A stretch of DNA of 64,000 nt from Peromyscus leucopus (GCF_004664715.2 NC_051071.1:3621501-3685500), one strand, 5' to 3'. Positions 1 through 10,970 are shown, counted from the stretch's first letter. Notes: generated from the sequence alone by a model not told the origin. Made by a program: numbers and translations.

Positions 1-236
1 AAATTAGTACCCAATAATGACTTCAGACAGACTTTTATCAACCTCACAGGAAGTCAGTGAAAAGATTATGCATTTGATGATAAGAGAGACATAAACAGAA
101 GTCTTCAAGGTCTCAGTCCACCATCTGCTCTGCTTCATTAATCAATGCTATGCATTAAAAAGCAGCCAAGACATGAAAAAAAAAAAAACATGCCAGGTCT
201 TTACTATCTGCAGCAATGTTAAATTTGTTTATAAAC
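1..236. other. Unassigned AT-rich sequence
   Basis: No coding frame, SINE or LTR signature recognised apart from a short A-tract near 177-188. Confidence 0.4.
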
Positions 237-245
237 CTAGATGTC

Positions 246-365
246 ATGACTCATACCTGTAACCCCAATATGAAGGGGACTTAATAAGATGGATTGCAAT
301 AGGTTTCAGGTCATCCAGGGCTACACAGTTCCAAGATAGCATCAGTTACAGTAAGACCAATTGAA
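246..365 (+). mobile_element. Old, strongly diverged B1-type SINE
   Basis: Weak but ordered matches to B1: a 'cataCCTGTAACCCCAAT'-like A-box region followed by 'CATCCAGGGCTACACAG' near 313-329. Heavily mutated; boundaries approximate. Confidence 0.45.
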
Positions 366-636
366 AACATGTCCTCTCCTTTTAAAAAAGCCATCATAAA
401 TGCACATATCATGCCTCATATACTGGAGTAAAGCATAAGATATGCACATGCTGAGCTACCCTACAGATCACATGGCTAGGGAAGGCCCACCAGGCCTTCC
501 AGCTTCTTTTACAAAATGGAAGGTTGAGTTTTTTGCTTTCTTCAGGTAATCTTAGAAAAAAGAGTTAGCAGACATACTTCATTTTTTCCCCCATTTTTAC
601 TGATTCGGAGGTCTGTAAGCACATGGCTTTAGCTTG

Positions 637-775
637 TTTTTTTTTTTTTTTTTTTTTTTGGTTTTTGGAGACAGGGTTTCTCTGTGTAGTTTTGGTGCCT
701 CGAACTCAGAAAGCTCCGCCTGGCTCTGCCTCCCAAGTGCTGGGTTTAAAGGTGTGTGCCACCACTACCTGGCTC
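637..775 (-). mobile_element. B1 SINE, antisense, with an internal deletion
   Basis: Starts with a poly-T run (reverse poly-A) at 637-659, then the antisense B1 body 'GACAGGGTTTCTCTGTGTAG' and ends with 'CCACCACTACCTGGCT'. About 30 bases in the middle are missing near 690-700. Confidence 0.9.
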
Positions 776-974
776 ATGTCAATGATTTTAAAAATAAATG
801 GATCAAGATGAAATTGTGAAATTGGTTGATTTTAACTATATATTTAACTCCCTAACCTTCTGCATAGATTAAAACCCATGAAAACCTAAGAAAAAGACAA
901 TATTCAAATACAGTAGTTAACATTAATGGACCTAGCTGGAAGGACCACAGCTTCATTCTTTCTTCTTCCTTAGG

Positions 975-1063
<89 letters not shown>
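975..1063. repeat. Compound (CT)n(CA)n microsatellite
   Basis: Nearly pure CT dinucleotides at 975-1019 pass directly into CA dinucleotides at 1019-1063. Minus-strand open frames here encode only dipeptide repeats and are not genes. Confidence 0.97.
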
Positions 1064-1068
<5 letters not shown>

Positions 1069-1094
1069 AAACTTTTCTGAGGACTCACACACAT

Positions 1095-1172
1095 ATCCTA
1101 GGCCAACCTGTAGCTGCCTATGTACCCGAGAACTGAGAATACCCTTGAATTTGAGATCCTTCTGCAGCCACC
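1095..1172 (-). mobile_element. Old B1 fragment, antisense
   Basis: The order 'AGGCCAACCTGTAGCTGCC', 'ACCCTTGAATTTGAGATCC', 'TCTGCAGCCACCT' follows an antisense B1 with many changes. Confidence 0.4.
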
Positions 1173-2385
1173 TTTAACTTTTAATAACATGTATTTCCAT
1201 TTCAAATGAAACACTTAAATTTTATAAAACATTAATTTTATTTCTATGAGAATTTCTTAAAATTTCTAAATGAGAATTTCTTAAGGGGTTTATTAGCATA
1301 GTAACCAGTTAATAAATCTCCTTCATTTAACATTTATTCATCAAAGCAACTCCACAAGTTATATTAAAATCTGCACTCAATTTATTCAAAGTATTTTTAT
1401 TAAAAATATAACATACTGACCTCTCTATGAACTACTGATGTTAATGCAATAGAGGTTGTACTCATGTTACAGAAACAGTATGCACAATCAGCCTCATCTA
1501 ATTAAAACTACAGGATTTTATTAGACAAAATAATTGTTTATTTCCTACAAGGCATGAATACATCAATGATCACTGTCATTTAATAAAGCAGAAACAATAA
1601 TAAATACAGATTTAAAACACAAAAACAGCTATTGGGCCTTGATGATGGAAAAAAGAAAGAAAACAAAATATAAAACCTGAAAAGTCATACTCAGGGATAC
1701 TAACTTTTCCTTAGGTGTTTTGTTGTTGTTTTCATTTTCTATGATAAATGACAAAAAGAATAGAAATGGCATTATAGAACTATTATGATAGTGTAAGATG
1801 TCAAATGTGCCCATATTTATTTAGGTAAATTAATTACTCCTCCTACCAAAGGGAATGTGTTCCTGAGATGCCTGAGGTCCACATTAGCTCTCATCAGAAT
1901 TCAGGAGTTTTCAAATAACTGCCTCAAGTCATAAAGACCTAAGTAATGGGATCTCCTAGTCTGAGCTTTACCCATATGCAACTCCTGATACCTTGGTTAC
2001 ATGTGACTGGGATGGGAATGGTACATGAAGTCCAAGCAGAAAACAATTGGTAGACATGATGTGTATCTTCCATAGCAGATCAGCACGATAGCATAAACGG
2101 TACACCACTGAGTAAGTCCACTGATGACTTTTCTCCACAAGTGGTCTGAATATCTACCTTGGATACTATGAAATCTAGCTGTCAGGAAGGTAGATTCCAA
2201 GTGAGTTTGAAATTGATTTTTGTACGTCCAGCAACCAAAGTGTGTGGTGTCTTTAGCAACAGGGTCTATCTAGCAATAGTAGGCAACCAAGAAGAATGAA
2301 ATACCTTATGTTGTTTTGTGGGGCCTCACTGACTAGTCAATAACATGTATGGAGATATCCTATACCTGGCATTCACTGGATCTTT
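1173..2385. other. Unassigned AT-rich sequence
   Basis: No coding frame with recognisable similarity and no clear repeat family; open frames are short and in AT-rich composition. Confidence 0.4.
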
Positions 2386-2387
2386 AC

Positions 2388-2562
2388 ATACTAAAGCACC
2401 ACTGGGCATGTGGGGCAGGGTTTAAACTTCATGTAACTAGATGATTCTTATCAACACCTGGTACTTAACAGAACTTTAAACTAAATACTAAAGCACCTCT
2501 ATGCAAGTGGAGCAAGGTTAAAGCTCTTGTAACCAGACATATGATTCTGATCAGAAGCTGTA
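2388..2562. repeat. Diverged two-copy tandem duplication, period about 97 bp
   Basis: A block starting ACTAAAGCACC at 2390 recurs at 2487, and both copies continue with 'TGCAAGTGG/GCATGTGG', 'AGCAAGGTT/GGCAGGGTTT', 'TGTAACCAGA/TGTAACTAGA' and 'ATGATTCTGATCA/ATGATTCTTATCA'. The copies are clearly diverged, so the duplication is old. Confidence 0.75.
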
Positions 2563-2696
2563 ATCACAACTCACTTTTTGCATGTTTTAAGATTACATTC
2601 TTCACTGAGTCCTTACAAGTTATAAAAATAGTATTTTAATGTAAAAAATGTCAAAAAGAAATATTGCATACAATAAGGTTAAAAAAAATCACTCTA

Positions 2697-2985
2697 TCAG
2701 TCAAATTTCCACAACTGAAAAATATCACCTAAGATGGCCAACTTAAAAGGAGAAAAGTTTTATTTTGGTTTGGGAGATTTTCAATCCATGATCTGTTGCT
2801 TTGGGCCTATGATGGTAAGTAGAACAAAGATATACTTCAGATGTATATCAGGAAACAGAAGACAGGAGTTCCAATATCCCTCCAAATGGTCTATCTCCTA
2901 AAACTTCCCCAAAGCACCACAGACTAGAGAGCAAACATTTAATACATGGACCTTCCAGGGCCACTCTAGACCCAAAACATAATAA
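2697..2985. mobile_element. Old interspersed repeat, family not named
   Basis: Phrases such as 'AGAAAAGTTTTATTTTGGTTTG', 'CCATGATCTGTTGCTTTGGGCC' and 'CTAAAACTTCCCCAAAGCACC' resemble an old mammalian interspersed repeat. No boundary is visible. Confidence 0.3.
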
Positions 2986-3011
2986 TCACTAATCAACATC
3001 AAAACCAAGGG

Positions 3012-3160
3012 CTTAGCTAGGTGTGATGACTCATATCTATAATCCCAACAATGGTGAGGCTAAGGCAAGAGGATCATTGCAAATCTGGAGCCAAGTCAGG
3101 ATACATAATGAGTTTAGCAGCCTGAGCTTCAGAGCAAGAACCTGTTTCAAAAACAAAAAC
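3012..3160 (+). mobile_element. Old B1-type SINE
   Basis: 'GCTAGGTGTGATGACTCATA', 'TATAATCCCAACAATG', 'GAGGCTAAGGCAAGAGGATC' and 'GAGCAAGAACCTGTTTC' follow B1/7SL order and end in an A-rich tail. Confidence 0.7.
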
Positions 3161-3189
3161 AAATCAGTAAGAACCAAAGGCTTCTTTTT

Positions 3190-3357
3190 TTCTCCTAGAG
3201 ATTTATTACTTATTAAATGTGTATGAGTCTGTGTGAGCACAATGCCATGTGTGTGCAGGTGCCTTTGTAGGCCAGAAGACAATACTGAATCCCGGGAGCT
3301 GGATTTACAGTTGTGAGCCACTCTGTATGGGTATTGGGAACTAAACTCTGGTTTAAA
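3190..3357 (-). mobile_element. B3/B2-type SINE, antisense
   Basis: 'ATGCCATGTGTGTGCAGGTG', 'GGCCAGAAGACAATACTGAA', 'CAGTTGTGAGCCACTCTGTA' and 'GGTATTGGGAACTAAACTC' are the antisense tRNA-related body of a B3 element. Confidence 0.8.
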
Positions 3358-3394
3358 CTACAAGTAGCAAGGTCATCAGGTCATTAATAATATC

Positions 3395-3705
3395 CACTCC
3401 CAGCCTTCTGGGTGGGAAAACAGGTATACACATCCCTTCCATTGAAGAGATAAGCCTGAATGTTTAACATTCCTAGTTTCTCCAGTGTTTATCTGTGAAT
3501 ACTCATGCCCCCTACAGCCATCCTCCTGACCACGTGGCTGGCTGGCATCAGACTTCAAGAGAATCTCAAACTGTGTATTGCTAGCCTAGGAAAAGATCAA
3601 GTTCAAAGTGCATTTCTATGGGATGCTTGTCACCTTTTTGCTGCTGTAAAGGCAAAAATTCATCAGCCACAGGCCATCTCTATTGATTTTTAGGGCTTCA
3701 AAAAT
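3395..3705. other. Possible remnant of an ancient DNA transposon
   Basis: The stretch 'AAAGTGCATTTCTATGGGAT' followed by a 'TGCTGTAAAGGCAAAAATTC' segment recalls ancient mammalian DNA transposon fragments. I cannot name the family, and the 62-codon frame across it resembles no protein I know. Confidence 0.25.
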
Positions 3706-3889
3706 AAGACCTCAATGATAATTTATGGAAAACTGGATTTTTGTAATGCATTTGAACACAAACAAAACACATTAAAAGACATATCTTTTAAAATAATTCT
3801 GTGTACATTTGGCCATGACCAAAAACAAAACCTGAAACAGAGTTTGAAAAATAAATGTCACACTATTTAAAAAAGACAACACAGTGCAT

Positions 3890-5099
3890 ACAATTTTGGA
3901 ATATCTTTATTAAATTGAACTAATCAGAATTTCTGCCTCATTTTTCAATACCAAACTTTATATCCATATCAAACAAGACTTGAATGTAAGAGATGAGACA
4001 GTCAGAGATGAGCCCAGAAAATCTATCTAAGCACAGGAGATTGCTATGAAGAAATGAAGGCCTGCCTCCTGTAGAAACCAGCCTATGCTGCCTATCATGA
4101 CTGCAACACATTAGTATCTTCCTCCCAAGGCTAGTTTCAAGTCTCTCAGACAAATGTCTTGATGATGTTTGATTTTTCTTGACTTGAGGTTTAGATAAAG
4201 CAATTGTAAAAACTTACAAGGCAGGATTCTGAGGTCTTTATTTCATCAATGTTCTAAAAATACATCTAGATATTAAGAAGGAAAAATATTGTATTAATAG
4301 AATATTATTGGCTATTCATAGGAAAAAAGCTGCCCTCTTTTTCTGGAGCTGAATGAAGCCTGATTGCTATATTTAGCACACAATGACTGCAATGCTCCTT
4401 TTATGTTTCCTTATTAATATTCTAAGTGGAGTACAATACTTCTAAAATGACATTTTTTATATTGATTATGCCTTTGAATTTAGGTGTGTTCTTGTCTTTG
4501 CTAAAGACTAAAAATGGGCTATATTTTTGGCAAAAAGTATAAAAAAAGGCTCTAGGAAGTGGGAGACCAGCAATATGACTGAAATCTATGCTCTTAAAAA
4601 AAAAAACAAAAAACCTTTGCCCTGAGTTTACATGTGAAAATGCAAGAATAACAACACCTCATAAATATGTCTGAATTAAGAACACTATGAAAACACAGGA
4701 ATATTTCTTTTTATAAACACAGGCGATATTAATTCTTAAATAAAATAATAACAATGGTAAGTGATTGAAAGGCACAGTTGTTATATATTCTTCCTGGGAA
4801 GTTTGTGACTTCCATCCTTAGCTTCGAGTACAGGTGAACATGAATCTTAAGTGGAAAGATGTCACATCTAGCACTATAGCAGCATCATAGCTTATTAGCA
4901 TAATAAAACAGAAAATGGTCAAGGAAACAAATACTATACAACAAAGTGCACTGGAGACAAAACTATGTAAAGCAGGATGAATAAGGTTCACAATATTGGG
5001 GAGGAGGGGAATTGGGAAGACTAGTTACCATTTCCTATTACCCCCAAGTCCAAACAACCACACAAGTCACCTTTTATGACTAAACTAAAAAATGAGCTG
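3890..5099 (-). other. Probable 3' UTR of the ASB-family gene
   Basis: From the TGA at 5100-5102 to about 3890 I recognise no interspersed repeat, unlike both flanks. On the minus strand AATAAA signals occur at 4237-4242 and 3906-3911, either of which could end the transcript. The assignment rests on position and the signals only; there is no transcript evidence. Confidence 0.45.
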
Positions 5100-5305
5100 T
5101 CAGGTGGCCTCACTGATTCCTCTATTATGAATAGCTGCTGGTCTTGTAATTTCATTCATCCTTAAAACCTCTTCATAGAGCAAATAGGTCTGCAGACTTC
5201 TGGGAAGTGGCAACTGATGGATGAAACTGTCAGAACGAAGGTGTTCTGCTTTTAGACAGGCCCGAATTTCCAAACGACAGAGATGGGTCAGGCATGGAAT
5301 ACAGG
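5100..5305 (-). CDS. Asb14: Last coding exon of an ASB-family gene, probably Asb14 (SOCS box)
   Basis: ASB proteins are substrate receptors of Cullin-5/Elongin-BC ubiquitin ligases: ankyrin repeats bind the target and the C-terminal SOCS box binds Elongin B/C and Cullin 5. The exon starts after a pyrimidine-rich acceptor ending in CAG at 5306-5307 (minus strand); its first two bases complete a codon begun in the 42600-42730 exon, and it stays open for 67 codons to a TGA at 5100-5102. The peptide contains a BC-box-like [10 protein letters not shown], then LPLP as the Cul5-box core, followed by [15 protein letters not shown], the usual SOCS-box end. No disabling change is seen. The ASB family call is firm. 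The Asb14 paralogue is chosen from my memory of its C-terminus; another ASB paralogue is possible. Confidence 0.88.
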
Positions 5306-5360
5306 CTGGAGAAACAAAGGAACAAAATTTTAACTGACAGTGGACTGAACAAAAGAATAA

Positions 5361-5535
5361 GGACCTGAGTTTGAACTTCAGAAACCATGTAAAAGCCAGA
5401 GATTGTAGGGGGTGCGGGGTGGGGAGTGGGGAGGAGGGTAATCACTGGGGAGAAACCCTGTATCAAAAGAACAAGGCACAGAGTGACAGGCTAACATATT
5501 TTTCTGGTCTCCACGTATGCACACAATCATGAATT
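5361..5535 (+). mobile_element. B4/RSINE-type SINE
   Basis: 'GGACCTGAGTTTGAACTTCA' (tRNA-like), 'GGAGAAACCCTGTATCAAAA' and 'TGGTCTCCACGTATGCACAC' are in the order of the rodent B4/RSINE group. A GC-rich 'GGGTGCGGGGTGGGGAGTGG' run replaces part of the middle. It lies within 60 bp of the acceptor of the last ASB exon. Confidence 0.65.
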
Positions 5536-5544
5536 TAAATACAC

Positions 5545-5905
5545 ACATACTAGCAACGCACTAAGGTAAGCAACCAACCCATCTCTGTATAATAAAAGAG
5601 AAATAGTATGTTGCTTAGTCATTGTTTTCAAAGGTCAGGATGATCACATGAAACTTTCACTTAACCTTACCTGGTTGCTTTCCCTTTAATTGGTCACACA
5701 CTCAGCATCTAGATCCATAAAAGATAACTATTTAAATTCTAAGGATCTGATGATACAAGCTAGCAATTAAGAAACTTCACAACAGAAATTGCTACTTCCC
5801 TCTTAGTCTGTTTCATTGCAAAGGGTCTTGGAACCTAACACATTAAGTGAATGGATGTGCAGCCTGAACATTACTTCTTTGCATCTGTGACATAAAATGA
5901 AATTT
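5545..5905. other. Unassigned intronic sequence
   Basis: AT-rich, with no recognisable repeat or coding frame. Confidence 0.4.
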
Positions 5906-5906
5906 C

Positions 5907-6130
5907 AAGGGCTGGGAAGAAGGCTCAGAGGTTAAGAGTGCTAAGTCTCTTCCAAAGGACCCAGGTTCAATTCTTTCAGCACCAACACTGTGGCTTACAA
6001 CTATTTCTAACTCCACTTTCAGAAGTTTCAAAACCCTCTTCTGGATTCCATGGGCACCAGGCATGCATGTGGTATACATACACACATGCATGAAAAACAT
6101 CCACACATAATAAATACTTTCTAATAATTA
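5907..6130 (+). mobile_element. B3/B2-type SINE
   Basis: tRNA-derived head 'GGGCTGGGAAGAAGGCTCAG', then 'GTTAAGAGTGCTAAGTC', 'GGACCCAGGTTCAATTC', 'CCCTCTTCTGGATTCCATGG' and a tail with AATAAATA. Confidence 0.85.
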
Positions 6131-6261
6131 AATTTCAAAATTCGCACAGAAAGAGAACATTCATTGAGTATACTCTATGCCACATACCCATGCATTTCAC
6201 AAATATTCTAGTTTTATATAATTTACTCCAGGCTAAACATGCATATACAAATACAATTATC

Positions 6262-6361
6262 TATCCATCCATCCATCCATCCATCCATCCATCCATCCAT
6301 CATGTATGTATGTATCTATCTATCTGTGCTTCCTAAGCACATGTTTTTACCACTGATCAAC

Positions 6362-6413
<52 letters not shown>

Positions 6414-6443
6414 GCTTCCTAAGCACATGTTTTACCACTGATC
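6262..6443. repeat. (ATCC)n and (TATC)n microsatellites with a duplicated 31-bp flank
   Basis: (ATCC)n covers 6262-6303 and (TATC)n covers 6363-6412. The sequence TGCTTCCTAAGCACATG plus 'TTTACCACTGATC' occurs after each block, at 6327-6358 and 6413-6443, so flank and array were duplicated together. Confidence 0.92.
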
Positions 6444-6479
6444 TGCCCCAGCCCCTGCTATAAATTACCATGATCACAC

Positions 6480-6812
6480 TGTGAACCTCAAGTTTGCGTT
6501 TGTGTTAACTAAATAAAATCAACCTTGGGTCAGAAGGCAGAGACAGCAAGTAGTTGACAGAAAGTAGTCAAAGAGAGTCAGAAGAAGACCAGAAACAGGA
6601 TAGAGAGGCACAGGAAGTAAGGTGGACGGGGACTTTGAGTGTGGTGGTCTTTTTGGAGCAACAGAAAAAGATGCTCTCTTTCTGAGATGATGATGAAGAC
6701 AGAAGGTCAGCTAATTGGTCCTCAACCTCTCTGAACTAGCAAGTTTTCACCCCAGCCTCTGACTCTTGAGTCTTTATTGGTAAATAGAACAATAGAAACT
6801 TAGTTAAAAACT
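6480..6812 (+). mobile_element. 5' LTR of a class II ERV
   Basis: The order 'AACTAAATAAAATCAACC', 'GGGTCAGAAGGCAGAGAC', 'TTTCACCCCAGCCTCTGACT' and the end 'AAAAACTACA' matches the layout of the LTRs at 43529 and 13909, though diverged. It is followed, after a B2 insertion, by ERV internal sequence. The start is uncertain. Confidence 0.6.
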
Positions 6813-6814
6813 AC

Positions 6815-7008
6815 ATTTGGGGACTGGAGATGGCTCAGAGATTAAGAGCACTGACTGCTCTTCCAGAAATCCTGAGTTCAATTCCCAGCAACCACATGGT
6901 GGTTCACAACTATCTATAATGAGAACTGGTGCCCTCTTCTGGCATGTAGGCATATATGCAGGCAGAACACTATATACATAATAAATAAATCTTAAGGGAA
7001 AAAAAACT
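6815..7008 (+). mobile_element. B2 SINE at the LTR/internal junction of the ERV
   Basis: Head 'GGGGACTGGAGATGGCTCAG', 'GTTCAATTCCCAGCAACC', 'CCCTCTTCTGGCATGTAGG' and tail AATAAATAAATCTT plus poly-A. Similar 'AAAACTA' sequence on both sides suggests a target duplication. Confidence 0.9.
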
Positions 7009-7371
7009 ATTTGGTGGCAGTGGCAGATCCACTGGAACATAGCTGTCTGTGAAGTATGGCCAGTAACTGCTGCAGTTCCTGACTCAAACAGCAGTAGATT
7101 CCGATATAACCGCTGTGCCAGTGGAAAAACAACATTTTGGTGCTCCAACATGCAGCACCACCACATGAAAGGAGAGTTCACATCAGTTGGCTGCTGCCAC
7201 TCACAGGGACTCCAGAAAGCAGGTTTACACTTGGAAATCACAGGTGGTGATTGAGTCTGCCACCAAATTGAGAAGTCAGCAAATTTGGTGAGACACCTGG
7301 GAAGTCCTTAAGTAGAGAGTTGGGTAATATTAAAAAGAAGAATCGTTCCCACGTTAAGAATGGGAAATATC

Positions 7372-7512
7372 GCCGGGCGGTGGTGGCGCACGCCTTTAAT
7401 CCCAGCACACGGGAGGCAGAGCCAGGCGGATTTCTGTGAGTTCGAGGCCAGCCTGGACTACCAAGTGCACCAGGAAAGGCGCAAAGCTACACAGAGAAAC
7501 CATGTCTCGAAA

Positions 7513-7539
<27 letters not shown>
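7372..7539 (+). mobile_element. Young B1 SINE inside the class II ERV, with 16-bp target duplication
   Basis: A near-intact B1 from GCCGGGCGGTGGTGGCGCAC to an A-rich tail. The flanking repeat AAGAATGGGAAATATC is perfect at 7356-7371 and 7540-7555. The internal 'AGGAAAGGCGCAAAGCTACA' is the form I associate with cricetid B1. It inserted after the ERV, so the ERV is older. Confidence 0.96.
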
Positions 7540-7544
<5 letters not shown>

Positions 7545-8099
7545 TGGGAAATATCACAATGCAGAGTGCTAGTACCCTGTATAGTGCTACTATGGATGGC
7601 TTGAAAATGAAAACAGTAGATGAGGGGATAAAAAACTTAGCTGAGATTGACATAATACCGATTATAATTATCTGGCTTCCTCTGTCAAATATAAAAAGTG
7701 GTCTGATAATTGTGTCAAATATGATGATACGAGTTGTAGAAAGACTTGATAATAAAAATAAGAAAAATTTGACCACTAAGATACAAGCCTTAGAAAGACC
7801 TACTAATGAAAATAAGAAAATATTCAGACACAGAGGAATTTAGACAAGAACCTACCACGCCACCACATGATGAAATTGAAGAGGGGTGGCCCAAGATTAT
7901 TAGAAAAACCACCTTAGTTTATCCAGTTACTATACAACAACCAGGAGACGATAGACACCCCAAGGTTATCAGGAAGTTAAATGGAATCCTATAGGCATAA
8001 ATTTGAGGAGATTTAAAGAAGCAGTAGTTTTATATGGTATGTATTTACCCTATGTGAAGCAGATGTTAAATTCATGGGCAAATCACAACAGAATTATCC

Positions 8100-8760
8100 C
8101 ACAAGACTTGAAAGATTTCATCAGCAATATTGGAAGCTGGTCCTCACTTACAATGGAGAACAGGGTGGAAAGAGGAAGTTAAGGCCACAAAACAAAGAAA
8201 TAGGGCTAAAGCAATTGATATTTTCCAAGACCATTTCTAGATGAAGGTCAATATGCTGAATTGCAAAGACAGTTTGAATTTAATAATTATGCCTTGACTT
8301 TATGTCACTTAGCAACTTTGAATGCCTGGGACAAGTTGAAGAATCAGGAAAGTGTTATGAGTCAATTATTAAAATTATACAAGGTCCAAAAGAAGCCTTC
8401 ACTGATTTTTTTTACAAAGATTGACATCATCTGTAAATAGAATAGTATCAGATCCAGAAGTCAGATGGATATTAATTGAATCTTTTGAAAATGCTAATTC
8501 AGAATGTAAAAGAGTGATTAGGCCTTTAAAAGTAAGATCAGGACCAATAGATAAATGATTTAGAAAGATGGCTGATATTGGATCTCACTCTTATGATACT
8601 GCTTAGATAGAAGTAATTTCTAAAAATTTTAAGAAAAATCAAAATATCAGATGTTTTAATTGTGGTAAACAAAGCCATTTGAAAAAGGATTGTAGGCAAG
8701 GTGTTCCTAAAAACAAAGCTTTTTATAGAGATAATCCAAACAGAAGGCCCTAGAAGGTCT
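8100..8760 (+). pseudogene. Gag capsid/nucleocapsid remnant of the class II ERV
   Basis: Scattered gag-like coding ends in a perfect C-X2-C-X4-H-X4-C knuckle: Cys codons at 8652 and 8661, His at 8676 and Cys at 8691. Zinc knuckles of this kind in retroviral nucleocapsid bind genomic RNA. Stops surround the knuckle, so only a short peptide is open. Only one knuckle is clear; a second expected downstream is not recognisable. Confidence 0.75.
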
Positions 8761-9059
8761 AGAATATGCAGAAGGTGTAGAAAAGGCTGACAATCCACTA
8801 ATGAATGCAGATCAACAAGGGACAGGCAAGGTAACCCTACACTCTTGGGAAATGCCTGAGGGGGGCCCTCCTGCAGGCCCCAATATCAAATTTGGTTCAA
8901 TAATTCCCTGTCAACATTGGAAAAACTTATTCACAACACAATTAAAAGACTTAATATCTGTTGTTAAAAATCATACTGCTCTGGATATGATTAAGGACAT
9001 AATAACTTCATTAGAAAAAACTTTCAAGAGACACCAGAAAACAAGTATTTTGCCAAACT

Positions 9060-9330
9060 GCTATAGTCAGACCAAAGCTAAAAATACACATAAATGGCAT
9101 CAAAATTGAGGGTTTGTTAGACACAGGGACAGATATAACAATAATTGTACCAAAACCTTGGCATCCTCAGAAGGTAAATATTCAGCTTTTAGGTATTGGA
9201 ACTTTGTCTCAGGTAAAACAAAGTGTAAGATGCCTCAAGTGCATAGGGCCAGAAAGGCAGAGAGGAAAGTTAAAGTCATGTGTGGCTAACATAGCAATGA
9301 ATTTATGGGAGCATGATTTGTTATAGCAAC
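9060..9330 (+). pseudogene. Retroviral aspartic protease remnant (class II ERV)
   Basis: A 70-codon frame begins at the active-site segment; the catalytic triplet DTG lies at 9120-9128, preceded by Leu-Leu and followed by Thr-Asp. A Leu-rich strand and a Gly-containing flap-like segment follow, then a stop. Such proteases act as dimers to cleave Gag-Pol. The fragment lacks a recognisable C-terminal helix and is non-functional. Confidence 0.75.
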
Positions 9331-9513
9331 AGAAAACACAGATTAACATTCCTCCAATCTCAGAAAAAAAACATAAAATAAAGAATACTTCTGAGAAAAA
9401 TATTTGTATTATCAAGAACAGTTGCAGACTCTTCACATTGTACATAAGCAGGGCACAACAGCGACTGGTCTTTCAAAGGTATCAACTTTTAAAAATGGTT
9501 AACTAACAAAACT

Positions 9514-10352
9514 GTGTGGGGGGAACAATGGTTGTTGACATCAGAAAAATTACATGCACTAGAACAGCTAATACAGGAGCAGCTAAATGCTAAACATATA
9601 GAAAAATTGACCAGTCCTTGGAATTCTTCTATATATGTTATTAAAAAGAAATCTGGAAAATGGAGAATGGCAACAGATCCGAAAGTTATAAATAAGGTGA
9701 TTCAGCCAACTGGATTACAGCCTGGAATTCCCTTGCCTTTTTATTACCTAAAGGTAATAAAATATTATAGCGACTGAATGACTGTTTACTATAACTTTAC
9801 AAGAACAGGATAGAGAAAAATTTGCCTTCACAGTGCCTACTTACAATAATTCTGAGCTTGTTAAAGGGTACCAATGGAAAATTCTTCCTCAAGGAATGTT
9901 AAAAGGCCCCTCTTTGTGTCACTATATTGCACAACAAGCATTAGAAATAATTCATAAAGCTTCTCAATTTGTAATTCACCATTATATGGATGATATCTTA
10001 CTGGCTGATTCAGATGCAGATACCTTAGGAAAAAAATGTTTGCTGAAGTAGAGAGAATTTTACCTTGTTGGGGATTACAAATTGCTCCTGAAAAAATACA
10101 AAGGGGAGATTCTATTAATTATTTAGGATATAAGATAGGTTTACAGATAAATGCAACCACAGAAAATTGATCAGGAGAGATCAATTACAAACTCTCAATG
10201 ATTTTAAGAAATTGCTGGGAGATATTAACTGGCTATGGCCCACAATTCAATTAACTACTCAAGAGCGAAATAATTTATTTCAAATCTTACAAGGTGATAA
10301 GGACTTAAATAGTCCAAGAAAATTATCAGCTAAGGCTGAGAATTGGCTTTAG
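9514..10352 (+). pseudogene. Reverse transcriptase remnant (class II ERV)
   Basis: Three open pieces match consecutive RT regions. 9514-9777 holds the fingers, with a 'KKKSGKWRMATD' segment. 9833-10051 holds the palm, including the polymerase motif YMDD at 9983-9994. 10167-10352 holds the thumb and start of the connection, with a '[10 protein letters not shown]' segment. Stops and frame changes near 9778, 10052 and 10353 break the frame. The intact YMDD shows that this class II motif survived although the enzyme cannot be made. Confidence 0.88.
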
Positions 10353-10769
10353 TAGAAAAAAAAATTACAGGATACAAACGTGGATCACTTGGATCCAGAG
10401 CTTGATTGTATCCTAGTCATGCTACTTTCTACTCATTTTCCCACAGGAATTCTTATGTAGTGAGATGATAATATCTTAGAATGGATATTTTTACCACACA
10501 AACAAGAGTAAAAAAATTAACGACCTATGTAGAAAAGGTTTCTGAATTGATTCTGAAAGGAAAACTGAGACTTTGTCAATTAGCAGGAATAAGCCAGGCA
10601 GAAATTGTGGTAGCTTTTGCTAATGTTGATAATTGCCTCATTATGGGCAGAAAATGAACATTGGCAAAGAGCTTGAAGTAATTTTTTTGCAGAGATTAGA
10701 AACAAATATTCCTAAAGCAATAAACTTCAGTTTATAAGAAGAACTAATTGGATTCTGCCTCATATAGTA

Positions 10770-10970
10770 AACAGAACACCAATTTTTGGAGCCCCTGCAT
10801 TCTATACTGAAGCAAATCCATCAGGAAAGGCAGGTTATAAGTCAGGAAAAATAAGTAAACTGGCTCAAACCTTTATGATTCAGTTCAAAAATCAGAATTA
10901 TATGCTATTGTCATTAGATTTTCCAGAACCTCTTAATATCTTAGAGTCCTACACCTTGCAGGCAACAGAA
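10770..10970 (+). pseudogene. Start of an RNase H domain remnant (class II ERV)
   Basis: A short segment reads like the first strand of retroviral RNase H, but the usual first catalytic motif has become a Thr-Glu-Ala-Asn form. It is cut at about 10970 by an unrelated repeat. Confidence 0.5.

Larger units (their letters stand above)
7010..10970 (+). mobile_element. Internal region of a class II (betaretrovirus-like) ERV, degraded
   Basis: After a leader without clear frames, broken segments appear in canonical order: a gag zinc knuckle (about 8650), an aspartic protease (about 9110), RT (9514-10350) and the start of RNase H (about 10780-10960). Many stops and frameshifts separate them and no segment exceeds about 100 codons. 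The order and the YMDD form of the RT motif point to the class II group. No env-coding remnant is seen; after another inserted repeat the element continues as non-coding sequence. Confidence 0.85.

Noticed and set aside
852..1094. 80-codon minus-strand frame with Cys-Val and Arg-Glu repeats
   Set aside because: Produced by the (CT)n(CA)n microsatellite.
3395..3705. 62-codon plus-strand frame as a small gene
   Set aside because: Overlaps a likely transposon remnant, with no similarity or splice context.
6815..7008. tRNA gene
   Set aside because: The tRNA-like head belongs to a B2 SINE with A-rich tail; no independent tRNA gene was found in the window.
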